Source of the DNA: Rhizophagus clarus
Taxonomy: Eukaryota; Glomeromycota; Glomeromycetes; Glomerales; Glomeraceae
DNA: 64,000 bases
Reading direction: 5' to 3'
NCBI GenBank assembly: GCA_015698045.1
Contig: BLAL01000169.1
Location: 248,001-312,000 of the forward strand
Shown: in pieces, positions 11,030-21,769 of the stretch
Numbering within the stretch: position 1 is the first letter of the stretch
How the letters are laid out: each line of letters starts with the position of its first letter
The notes under the pieces: generated by a model
What the model saw: only the letters and a program-made list of their open reading frames with translations
What the model was told of the DNA's origin: nothing
The model's database searches: none
Made by a program: the position numbers and the translations under genes

Positions 11030-14000
11030 TTAAAATTTTTCATCTTTAATATTTAATTGAGAAATATCAATTTGTTGAGATAAAGACGCTATTTAGTAAA
11101 TAAAGTTTTGTTAGTATAATACAATTAATTTTATATTCTTTTTGTTAAACAATACCTGATGATTCCGTGCTAATTATTTTGGGTCTAGAACGATTATTAT
11201 CATCTATTTCCAATTGAGAAACATTAATTTCTAATGATTCTATCCAATAGAATAAATTTAATTAATATTTATGATCTTAATATTCTTTTTGAGGTAATAA
11301 TTATTAAACAATACCTAAAAATTCTTTGCTCATTATATTATCATTTTGTTTATAATAATCATCAGAATTTTTTGGTTCAGAAAGACTATTATAGTTAAGT
11401 AATCTACTTGTATAAATAGCTTCTGAATGTGTCTTGTATGATATTCCCAAATTAGTCGAAGATATATCAGTTGGTAAATTATTATTTGTCTCTTCTGCTT
11501 CTTTAATTTGCCTTTGTAATTCTTCATTTGGCCTATAACACCATTGGTTTATAATTTCTTTAATTTCTTCTATTGTTGGTCGTTTTGATGGATCTGCATC
11601 CAAACATCTTTTAATTAAATACACGGTTGATTGCGGTACTTTAATATTAAAACTTGGTCTAAGACCTTTACAAATTTTTATTGCTAATTTTTCATCGTGA
11701 CTTTTATCATGATATGGCGGTAATCCAGAAATTATTTCATACATAATTATACCAAGACTATAAATATCAGATGCTTTTGTATAACTTTGTCCCCGTAAAA
11801 TTTCAGGAGCAACATAAGGTAAAATACCATAAACATTATTTTTAGTATTTTCTGATGGATTGTAATCTGCAGGTTTACATAATCCCAAATCAGTTATTTT
11901 AGCATAATTGAGTACTAATACATTGCCGGAATGTAGATCTCGATGAATTAAATCATTTTTATGAATATGTTCAAGTCCAGATGCAAGGTATTCTAAATAA
12001 TTAAATTTATAATTCAAATTCCACTTTTTATAATTTGTATCCAAAAAATTTCGTAAGCTTCCATTCTTTGCATAATCCAAAACCATAATATAATTTTTTG
12101 TCACTGGATCTTGAGATAGCCCATACAATCTAATAATATTTTTACTCGAATTTATTTTAAAATGTGATGCAATCTAAAAAAACAAAATATATCTATTAAT
12201 AAAAATTAAATATTTCAAAATTCAATAAAATAATAAAAATAATTTCACCTCGTTCATAAACTCTGATGTAACATTATTTGAATTATGTAAAACTTTCAGA
12301 GCAACAAACATATTTTGGTTCTTTCTTTTCCAATTTTGATTATCATCATCCCAATTATTTACACATCCATCAATCCAATTTGCTTTATACACTTTTCCAA
12401 ATCCACCTTTTGCAATATATTCAAGATTACAAAATCTATCATAAGGTATCCATTCTAATGCATTTTTTATTTCATAGATTGTATGTACTGATCGCTGAGT
12501 ACCTTGAATAAATTCATCGACATTATGATTACCACTAGTCCAATTTTTGAAATTTCTCTTAAAATGTACTGCAATACATATACGATTACAATTTTCACAT
12601 TTTTCATCCAAAACCACCATGTATTTATTTGTTTCTGGATCTTGAGTTATTCCATAAACTTTATAGTTTACTTTAACCTATAAATATTAGAAATAATTAA
12701 AAATTATGTTACTATAAAATTTCTTATTATTAACAGCCAAAATACTGTATTAAGAAATAATTTTATTTGAATTAACTTCTTACCTCATTAAATTCAAATG
12801 TGATATTATCTAAATTATTTATACTTTTCAGAATTACAAACATATTTTTTTGTTTTCTTCTCCAATTTTGATTATGGTTATCCCAGCTATCTATGCACCC
12901 ATCAATCCAATTTACTTCAAATTCATCTTTTTCAATATAGTTGATATTACAAAATCTGTTATACGGTATCCATTCTAACATATTTTTTATATTTCTATGA
13001 GTTGATAGCTGAGAATCTTGAATAAATTTATCAATATTAACATTACCACTAGTCCAATTCTTAAAATTTCGTTGAAAGTATATTACGTTGCATATATGAC
13101 TACAGTTTCTACAAACGAACATATAATCTTTTGTTTTTGGATCTTGAGTTATTCCACAAACTTTATAAGATGATGTAATCTGCAAATATATACAATATAT
13201 TAACAAAAATTGCATTTTAACGTATAATTATTAATTAGTTAATTCATACTTACTTCATTAAATTCCAATGATATATTATTTAAATTATTTATACTTTTCA
13301 GAACTATAAACATATCTTGATATCTCCTTCTCCAATTTTTATTGTAATTATCCCAGTCATGTATGCACCCATCAATCCAATTTGCTTTAAATTCTTCGCA
13401 AAACTTGTCATTTGCAATGCATCTAACATAATAAATTCTATCGTAAGGTATCCATTCTAATACTTTGTGTACATTATTATGAGCTGATAACTGAGTATCT
13501 TGAATAAATTTATCAATATCATTATTACCACTAGTCCAATTTTCAAAATTTCGTTGAAAATATATTATATTACATGTATAATTACATTTTTCACATATAT
13601 CATTTAATACGACCATGTATTTTTTTGATTCTGGATCTTGAGTTATTCCACAAACTTTATTATATGATATTGCGATCTGCAAATAGAATACATCTATTAA
13701 CAAAAATTGCATTTAACAAAATTATTAACTAATTAATCCATACCTCATTAAGTTCCAGTATGATATTATTTAAATTATCTAAACTTTTCAGAATCACAAA
13801 CATATTTTGATTTTTTCTGTTCCAATTTTGATTTTCATTATCCCAGTTATATATGCATCCATCAATCCAATTTGCTTTGAATTCTTTGCGAAACTTGTCT
13901 TTTGTAATACATCTAACATCACAAAATCTATCATAAGGTATCCATTCTAATACTTTGTATGCATTATTATGAGCTGATAGCTGAGTATCTTGAATAAATT

Positions 14001-14139
14001 TATCAATATCATTATTACCACTAGTCCAATTTTTGAAATCTTGTTGAAAACGTATTGCATTGCATACATTTTTGCATTTTTTACATTTTTCATCATTAAC
14101 ACAAAATATCTTAATTAACTTCCTGATAAAAGTGCCCAT
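11030..14139 (-). CDS. WTSGN-family protein kinase with four tandem N-lobe modules
   Basis: Seven exons join in phase: 14139-13744, 13676-13254, 13179-12784, 12677-12249, 12173-11315, 11239-11156 and 11088-11030, giving about 881 residues without a stop. Exons 1-4 are repeats of one module: CxxCxxxC head, NF(K/E)NWTSGN...DIDKFIQ, LEWIPY(D/N)R, glycine-loop region, WIDGCI and the beta-3 Lys (ILK/ALK). Only exon 4 keeps a real loop (YIAKGGFGKVYKANW); exons 1-3 have CITKDKFRKEF, CIANDKFCEEF and YIEKDEF. Exon 5 is the C-lobe: LIHRDLHSGN, ITDLGLCKP, APEILRGQ, DIYSLGIIMYE, then the family tail EPKNSDDYY. Exons 2-4 begin with GITQDP, the hinge start normally found in the C-lobe exon, fused to the Cys head. 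The kinase is probably active on Ser/Thr (TKL-like). The start at ATG 14139 is uncertain because residues before the Cys head match no relative. Confidence 0.85.
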
Positions 14140-14240
14140 TGAGACTAGAAACGAAAACAATGCTTATGCAAGCCTGTACAGTACCTTATATTGTCATATC
14201 TGTTTCTGTATGGCGCCGTATATTGTAGATCAAACGAAAT

Positions 14241-14331
14241 CACCCCATCAAGGTGATCATCAAAGGCTATAACCTTATTTGTGTCACAAGTGCATAGGTT
14301 CATAGTCGTTGATGATCACCTTGATAGGGTG
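14241..14331. repeat. inverted repeat upstream of the four-module kinase
   Basis: CACCCCATCAAGGTGATCATC (14241 on) is inverted at 14309-14331 with one mismatch over 23 bp, separated by about 45 bp. It lies about 100 bp upstream of the proposed kinase start. It could be a small foldback element or a hairpin; no target duplication is obvious. Confidence 0.6.
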
Positions 14332-14405
14332 CACGAAATTGGAAAATTTCCTTTTCTGGACATGTATGTAACATCATCCAGACACAGTACATAAGGGATC
14401 AGTAC

Positions 14406-15096
14406 TAGTGCTTCGATCCGGATGAAATCCGTCATCCGGATTACACAAAAAAAAAATCCGGATTTCATCCGGATCAATCCGGATCAAATCACAAATTTTT
14501 TATTAAATAATGATATTTTCGTCATTTTACATATTGCTAGGTGTATCAAACCTCTAGCACTTCAACTTTGTCCAAAAATTCGTAATTTCGGCCAATTTTT
14601 ATGATTTTCTTAACTCGTCCCGTTTTGGCCGGCATTATGCATTTTTGGCCGGAATTAAGAATTTAACTATGTGAAGGTGTTAAATATGCGGAAATAACGT
14701 CATTGACGTTAAAGTTTTATAATTTTAACGTTCAGGAAACATTTATTTCTGTGAATTTAACGTCTCTGACATTAAATTTCATTCATTTTAGCGTCAGAGA
14801 TGTTATTTCGCGGATTTAACGAGTATTTAACGTTTCTAACGTTAAAATTTGACGCCGAAGACCTTTTTTCCGCAGATTTAACGTCTTCGATGTTTACCCT
14901 AGTGTTTAATACACTTTAATATAAGAAATTTGCTTAAATTATTTTTTTTTATATTTATTTCAATCCGGATCCCGGTTCAAACCGGATATTTGTCATCCGG
15001 ATTATAAACCGGATGAAAAACCGCGGATTTCGGATATTCGAAAAAAAAAAAAATCCGGATCAATCCGGATTGATCCGGATACGGATCGAAGCACTA
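14406..15096. mobile_element. 691-bp hAT-type MITE, TIR TAGTGCTTCGATCCG, 8-bp TSD
   Basis: Perfect 15-bp terminal repeats (TAGTGCTTCGATCCG ... CGGATCGAAGCACTA) are flanked by ATCAGTAC on both sides (14398-14405 and 15097-15104). An 8-bp duplication is typical of the hAT superfamily. Subterminal zones carry many copies of the palindrome ATCCGGAT. The middle (14640-14900) holds a separate set of repeats around TTTAACGTC. No transposase is encoded, so it is non-autonomous. Confidence 0.88.
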
Positions 15097-15104
15097 ATCA
15101 GTAC

Positions 15105-16699
15105 TCATACATCTCATTACATAATCCGCATGGCTTCAAAAAAAAGCAAATTTTCAACACAAATTCAAAATACAGCCATATATTCAATATAAGGCACACA
15201 TTTATTGTCCCGGGGGGGTTTTTATATAAATACCCTTTTATAATCACGACGGAGTGGCAAACTTATCATCAAATATTAAATCAAAAATTCTTGCAAATTT
15301 TAAAATAATTAATTAATTTTTCAGCATAATATCTTTTTATAAATTATTATAATTCGTACGAACGAGAGTTAAGAGAATTCCTTCTAATACAATTTTTATT
15401 TCGTGATTGTGCAAGGGAACGTTAATAAATTTATATCACAGTTAAGTTTTGTGATGTAGCATTTTAACATTATTGTAATTTTTTATTTTATATTTGTTAT
15501 AAATATTTTCGTGTAAAATTTTCATTTATTTTTCGATAATAATGAAAAAAAATAGAGTTTTAAGATCAATCTTCTGCATTATAATATTACAATTTCACGA
15601 CATATATATAAAAAGTTTATGAATTTATGAGTTTTTATATGTTATATTTTATATTTTTAATAAATGTATGTTGTTCGTTATACGGTTTATTGTACAAATG
15701 TTTGAATTATTATCGCATTAGTCATATGTCTTCTCAGATAATATAATATTCTTTGTAAAAAATGTGGATCCTAAGATTTTTTGTATCTCTCATGCTGAAT
15801 CACGCAACTCGGGAGCTGTTAATTGTAAAGAATATATTTATTTTTGTTGTTCAAACTATTGTTTTTAAAAAAATGAAATTTTAGGAAGATTCAAAAGAAA
15901 TTTCATCCAATAAGAAATTTCATCCTTATCCGTTAATAAACTTCATAAACACAAAAGGATTTAAAGATAAAAGATATGCTGAATGATTCTTAATTGTACT
16001 GATAATATTATTCGTTCAACTATAATTTTCATCGCCAGAATTGCCTGTTCTGAAAAGACCAATTTATATATTACTTATACTGTACAATACATTCCTAAAG
16101 GTACAAACTTTGTGTACCAAATATACTTATGCATGTTGTGTTGAAACCTGCTTTACCGGTTTATCCACCGGTTTTTTACCAGTTTGGTTTTAAGACTAAA
16201 ATAATCCTAATAAATAAATAAAACTTCAAGAATTTCAGGAGAAAAAAGTTTCTTAGTATTAATAGTGTGAATGAATTATAGAAGTTATGGATATAATATT
16301 TATGTTGTGCTTTAGTATAATAAATTGATTAATTTATTTAATTACTAACAACCAATGTTTTGTTTTCTGGTTAAATTCGGATTTGTAATCGAGATTAGTC
16401 CAATTTAATGACCTGGTTTTATGCAAAAAAAAAAAAGTTTATTTAACCTATACCAGATACGTTTTTTGACTTCCATAATTAAGAAAAAAGAATCAAGAGT
16501 CTTTCTTTAAAATTTAGAAATTTTTTATTTTTAAAGATAAGCCAAATTTATATGCTTTTCTTCTTTTCATGCTTTTGGATGTTTGTTTCTGATAGATTAA
16601 GACACTACCGCAGTACCGTTGCGGCGTTCGCAATGCAGAAATTTATTAATTTAATATAGCGAGAAAGTGTCGCCCTATTAGGACAACAAAAATTTTTCA
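15105..16699. other. intergenic, no gene seen
   Basis: AT-rich DNA with a G-run at about 15213. A short CCGGT-rich piece (ACCGGTTTATCCACCGGTTT, ~16152-16190) resembles the subterminal repeats of the MITE at 20578. Confidence 0.45.
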
Positions 16700-17233
16700 A
16701 TGGGATCTATTTTATGGACAAATTATGGTTATCCACTGTGTAAATTGTATAAAAAATTTTATAAAGATCGCATAAATTTTTCGGAAGGTAAACCACCAAC
16801 AAGTATACCAAAAATTACATTTATGATTCCTTATATTAAGTTTGTTAATTACCCACAAGATTATAAATGGTGGATTGATCTTCTTATACCTCAACCTAGT
16901 CCATTTGTTGAGACGATGAGCAGAGATATTTATAAATCATCGAGTGGACAAGAATTAATTAATTTTAAATGGGTTACCTATGGATATATTTATCACTTTA
17001 TAATCATATCCGGACGTGCGTTTTTAGCTATGAACTTTTGTTTTGCTGCCAATACGGCTATTTTTGATCAATCTCAGCATATGTATGCGACTCATAGAGA
17101 AAATTTTTTGCAAATTACAAATATATTCGGATTCTTTCATCTGTTTTTTGTGCTTCGTAAATTCGCTTACAAGTTGTTTCGTGACGCTCGTAGTTTATTT
17201 GGCGAATTTGAGCTTACATACTGTATAGTATAA
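16700..17233 (+). pseudogene. C-terminal fragment of a membrane (ion-channel-like) protein family
   Basis: A 177-codon open frame codes for FMIPYIKFVNYPQDYKWWID, QPSPFVETMSRDIYKSSSGQ and LINFKW, then two hydrophobic segments (about residues 98-120 and 138-157). I associate PQPSPFVETMSRDIYK..FKW with Glomeromycotina proteins that combine WD-like repeats with ion-channel-type membrane helices; this is recall, not a search. Intact relatives are far longer on both sides. The frame ends shortly after the second hydrophobic segment in a tail unlike the family. The start codon lies mid-domain, so this is most likely a truncated relic. Confidence 0.5.
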
Positions 17234-18540
17234 AAGATTTAATTTTATTTCACGTCACTTTAAGAATATACAAATTTATTTACTTACATATGTTTAAATT
17301 ATAGGTATTTTCGTGTATTCGTTTACGATTTACGCTTCAATTCTTTGCTTCGAACAAGTGAAGCAAGTGGCATAAATTAACAGATAATACCATATCTTTC
17401 TATTTTTATTTTTGAAATTATCATTATTTTTAAATATAACAAAATTTTATGGTACATATTATATAATCATCATTAAAGTTGCGAAAAAGTTATGGTTTTT
17501 CTTTTTCTGCATTATAGTGATGATTTTGTTCAGTTTCGCATTCGAATAAATTTAAAATTCAACAGAAATAGACTCGTTTAATTCAGTTGAAGTTAACATA
17601 ATTTACTTTCGAATTCATATTTATTTATCCGTTTTTTTTTTTGTGAACAGATTATTAATGTTATTAAAATTAGAATAAAGAATTAAACATCGAAATGAAA
17701 AAAATATATATATAATTTCTCATGGTTTCGCTCATTTACTTATAGTTAAACTATTTATGAGCTATCTAAAAATAACAGATTTGAAGTGGTTCAGTCCGTA
17801 TAGAACATCGATAATTAATTATATTATAAGTCAAGAAAACTGATTTCAGATGACTGCGCAATTTTATTTTAAAAGTGCAATTTTTGTAATTGGGAGCGTC
17901 AAATTATAGATGGTGGAGTATATTAAACTTTTACTTTGTATTAACGAATTCGTACGATGCTGTTTAATTTGTTTTTTGATTGCGTAACGTCAGTGGAAGT
18001 AGGTAAAAACCGCTTCTACTGAGTCCGAGTATTCTTCTAACTTTTTTTCTTAAATACAGTATAAATAAATTCTCTTACAAGGAAGTTCTATGATTTTTTT
18101 TAATTCGTGATTCAGATATAAGGTAGAGGGTCAATTATATAATAGTGCGGAATCTGATGTCACAGCAACAAAAGTACTAATTGTTAAATATCAATATAAC
18201 CTAAGTTTATTGGCACAAATTATGCTATCTAGCTTACATTTTATTGAAAGTCCGGTAAATTTTTTGAACGCTAGAAATAATCATTATATAATAGTCTAAA
18301 AAAAATAATTACGTAATTTTCTAATAGCAAATAAAGGAAAAAAAATCATGACCGACTGTGACACTTCGTCAAGTATGTTTTATGAGTGAATGGAGATTCG
18401 AATCTCATAATTATTCATAATATTCTTGTTGTAGCGCAATCTTAGTATCTTTTAAAAAGAATATCTTTATACATAATACATCTTAATTGGCTCTTTTTTT
18501 CATGGGTAAAATTTTTTTAAACATTTCTAAAAAAGTTTTC
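17234..18540. other. intergenic, no gene seen
   Basis: AT-rich DNA with stops in all frames and no RNA gene or element ends recognised. Confidence 0.45.
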
Positions 18541-18559
18541 TAATTTCTGACTATTAAAT

Positions 18560-19000
18560 GAGTGACATTTCCATAGAAATCAAGAAATCAACGAAAATAA
18601 TATTGACGGAGCTGATATTGATGTCAATAAAGGCAACTCTTTTACGAAGGTAGAAGTACAGTATCACCAAATGAAGAATACCTTGTTATTTATAATCAGA
18701 AAGACAAATCAATTATCAATTGATACAAATAAGGAAAAACATAATACAGTTGATAAGATCAAAAATTTGGATAAAATATGCATCTTCGATGATATAATAA
18801 TAAACTTAATGATACGTATTTATTTAATTCTGACAATTTTAAAATATCTGATATTTAATTCTTTTACTAGAAATATGATGCACACAAAATTACCTATTAT
18901 TACGATGAAAATATTTATCAAAATCATTGTATTTTTAATGTTGTTATATGTAATGAAGTGTTGAATCAAAATTTTATTCTACACGAACTAAAAAGTTAAT
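18560..19000 (+). pseudogene. N-terminal-type fragment of the same WD-like/membrane family
   Basis: Short segments in shifting frames recall the N-terminal repeat region of the family noted at 16700: INENNIDGADIDVNKGNSFT, VSPNEEYLVIYNQKDKSI, KICIFDD, LNDTYLFNSDNFKISDI and NEVLNQNFILHE. Frames change at least four times, with stops between them. It lies downstream of the C-terminal fragment on the same strand, so the two are not one gene in normal order. Assignment is from memory of the family and is tentative. Confidence 0.42.
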
Positions 19001-19540
19001 AACAAATAATAATGAAAACGAATTTACAAGATACTCCTTAAATTATGAATTAATTGAGATATCAAAATACGATAAATTTAGTTATTCTTAAATAATTGAT
19101 GCACTGCTACGATCGAAAAAGTAAGTAGAATCGAATCGTCGCAGATTGATGTTCCTCAAATTAAATATTAGTGAGTATAAATACTTTTTTATATTAATTT
19201 ATAGCTGTTTTCAAAAAGGTGTGATCAGGTGCAAATTATATCACTGCGCAGCAATATATTTAACAATGAAAATATAATTGAGTTTGTGGGAGGATCATGC
19301 TTAATTTTTTCATCAGTATCGTAAGAATTATTCTTTCCAGGACTACTAGACAGGTTTGTACTAATTACTCTTAAAATTTCAACTACATTCGGTTGAAATA
19401 ATTTATACTTTGATCAGGCTTGCTTATAATCTTTCCCATATACTTCTAAGTCAATAATTCATTTTATTTTGTCACGTTAAAAAAGTAAAAACGTTCAATT
19501 TAAATTGAACAGAACCTTTGGCGCAGTAAATATTATTAAT

Positions 19541-19560
19541 TCGAATTTCGTTACACAATT
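19541..19560 (+). promoter_or_regulatory. shared upstream motif of kinase genes (copy 1)
   Basis: TTTCGTTACACAATTT lies about 155 bp before the ATG at 19710. Similar blocks, TTCGATTACACAAC (38896 on) and TTCTATTACACAAG (58694 on), precede the kinase starts at 39005 and 58856. Sequence around them is otherwise not alignable for long, so this may be a conserved promoter element or remnant of common ancestry. Confidence 0.4.
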
Positions 19561-19709
19561 TGTACAGTTGTCACATTGTCACACATATTCTATGCATAAA
19601 TTGGAAAATTTTTTTTTTTTTAGGTCTCTGGTAACAAAATTTATTTACAACGTTTTTAAATTTTCTCATAAAAAAAAAAAAGTAAAAATAAAATCAAATT
19701 TTTTTTATT

Positions 19710-21690
19710 ATGGACGAAGGAATTTGTAAAGAATGCGGACAAAAAAATACTGGATATGAATGGTGTAAAGAATGTAATGCAAAACATTTTCAACAAAATT
19801 TTAAAAATTGGACTAGTGGTAATGATGATATTGATAATGTTATTCAAGGCACTCAACTATCAGCAATTTATAATCATGGAGTATTAGAGTGGATTCCTTA
19901 CAATAAATTTTATGATATTGAATATATTGCAAAAGGTGGTTTTGGAAAGGTGTTTAAAGCAAAATGGATTGATGGGTATATATGGAGTTGGGATAATAAA
20001 ATTAAAAATTGGGAACGAATGGATTTCAATAGGTATGTAGCTCTGAAAAGTTTATATAATTCAGAAAATGTTACATCAGAATTCATCAATGAGGTATGAA
20101 CTAATTTTTAATAAATTTAAATTGTGATTTTTACTAATGTATCTTTTAAAAAAATGTATATTTAGATAACAATGCATCGCAAGACTGTTTATACTTTTGA
20201 ATATTCTAATGTTGTCAAAGTTTATGGAATTACACAAGATCCAGAAACGAAAGATTATATGATGGTTATGGAATATGTGGAGAATGGAAGCTTACGAAAT
20301 TATTTAGATAAAAATTATGATAAGTTAGATTGGAGTATCAAATTAAAGAATTTATGGCAAATTTCAGCTGGACTTTCTAATATTCATATAAATGAACTAA
20401 TTCATCGAGATTTACATATTGGCAATATATTAATTTCTTCTCCTTATATTATGATAACTGATATGGGATTATGTAAACCTGCAAATTGCAAAGTATCAGA
20501 AAACACAAGAAACAATATATATGGTGTTGTGCCTTATGTTGCTCCTGAAATTTTAAGAGGACAAAATTATACTAAAGTAGGGATGCCAAAAGTTCGGTTA
20601 TAACCGGTCATAACCGGTTTTTGCCGGTTCGGTTTCGGTTCGGTTTTAGTCCAAGACCGACCGGTTAACCGTCGGTTTTATATATCAAAAAACCGATGAA
20701 AAAACCGATCGGTTAATTGTAAATATTTTACATCATATCCCGAAAAAATATCTTTGTTTCAATTGAGAATAACTAAAATACATGAATTTTAATGTTTAAA
20801 TTTATAGTATTTTCCTTTTTGAAATTATAGGGAGAATTTTAATTTTGTGCGTTGATCACGTGATTTTTGTATCGTCAAAAAAATCAAAAAATCGGCACTA
20901 TTTTTGTAAGAAAAAATTATGTAAATTTAATGTTATTATTAAATAAAGTCATAATTAGCACTTTCTAATAATAATTTATTCGGTTTTGCAATCGGTTTTG
21001 CGGTTCAGTTTTATCGGTCGGTTTTACGGTCGGTTCGGTTTTGGCTGAAAACCGCGGTTTTAAAACCGAAACCGAACCGAACCGACCGTTGGCATCCCTA
21101 TACTAAAGCTGCTGACATTTATAGTTTTGGTATAATTATGTATGAAGTAATTTCTGGATTACCTCCATATCATGATTTAAGCCATAATGAATATTTAGCA
21201 ATAAAAATTTGTCAAGGACTTAGACCAAGGTTTAATAGTATTAAAGTACCCCCAATTAATTGTGCATTTGATCAAAAGATGCTTAGATGCGAATCCATTG
21301 AATCAACCAGAAATAGATGAAATTCGGGATGTTCTACGTAAGTGGTGGTGTGAATTAGATGATCAAATAGAATTACAAAAACAAATCAAAGAAGCGGAAG
21401 AAATCAATAATAAATCACCAAGTAACAGTATACCTTCAACAAGTTTATCATATGAAACACATTCTGAAGCTGTTTATACAAGTAGTTTACTTAATTTTAA
21501 CAATCTTCCTGAACCAAAAAATTCTGATGATTATTACGATAAACAAAACGATGATATAATTATAGGAAATTTTCAGGTAAATAATTTTTATTAATCAAAT
21601 TGATTATTATAAATACTAATAAATTTTTTTTATCATTTAGGATCTTTACAAATTGATCTTTCTCAATTGAAAATCAATGAAATTAAATAG
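19710..21690 (+). pseudogene. WTSGN-family protein kinase broken by a hAT-type MITE and frameshifts
   Basis: Exon 1 (19710-20093) codes for a four-Cys zinc-ribbon-like head (CKEC...CKEC), NFKNWTSGNDDID, LEWIPYNKF, an intact loop YIAKGGFGKVFKAKW and beta-3 Lys in VALKSL. Exon 2 begins at 20166 and has LIHRDLHIGN, ITDMGLCKP and APEILRGQ. At NYTKA the frame is cut by a 523-bp element (20578-21100) with its 8-bp duplication, then continues with DIYSFGIIMYE. A run of five C (21249-21253) adds one base and shifts the frame in IKVP. One base also appears missing near the end of exon 2 (~21565). The last tail exon (21641-21690) fits the ancestral phase only. All catalytic residues are present, so inactivation looks recent. 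Confidence 0.85.
20578..21100. mobile_element. 523-bp hAT-type MITE inside the kinase, 8-bp TSD TACTAAAG
   Basis: The ends are TAGGGATGCCAA (20578) and TTGGCATCCCTA (ending 21100), perfect inverted repeats. TACTAAAG occurs on both sides (20570-20577 and 21101-21108). Subterminal zones are dense in CGGTTCGG, AACCGGT and AACCGAACCG. There is no coding frame for a transposase. Half-copies of the family lie at about 44.2-44.5 and 45.3-45.5 kb. Confidence 0.9.
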
Positions 21691-21769
21691 AGATGGTAAA
21701 GTACCAATTTTTTCATTCGTATATTTATTTTATAATTTATATTTATTAGGTCAAAAACTGATTCTATGA

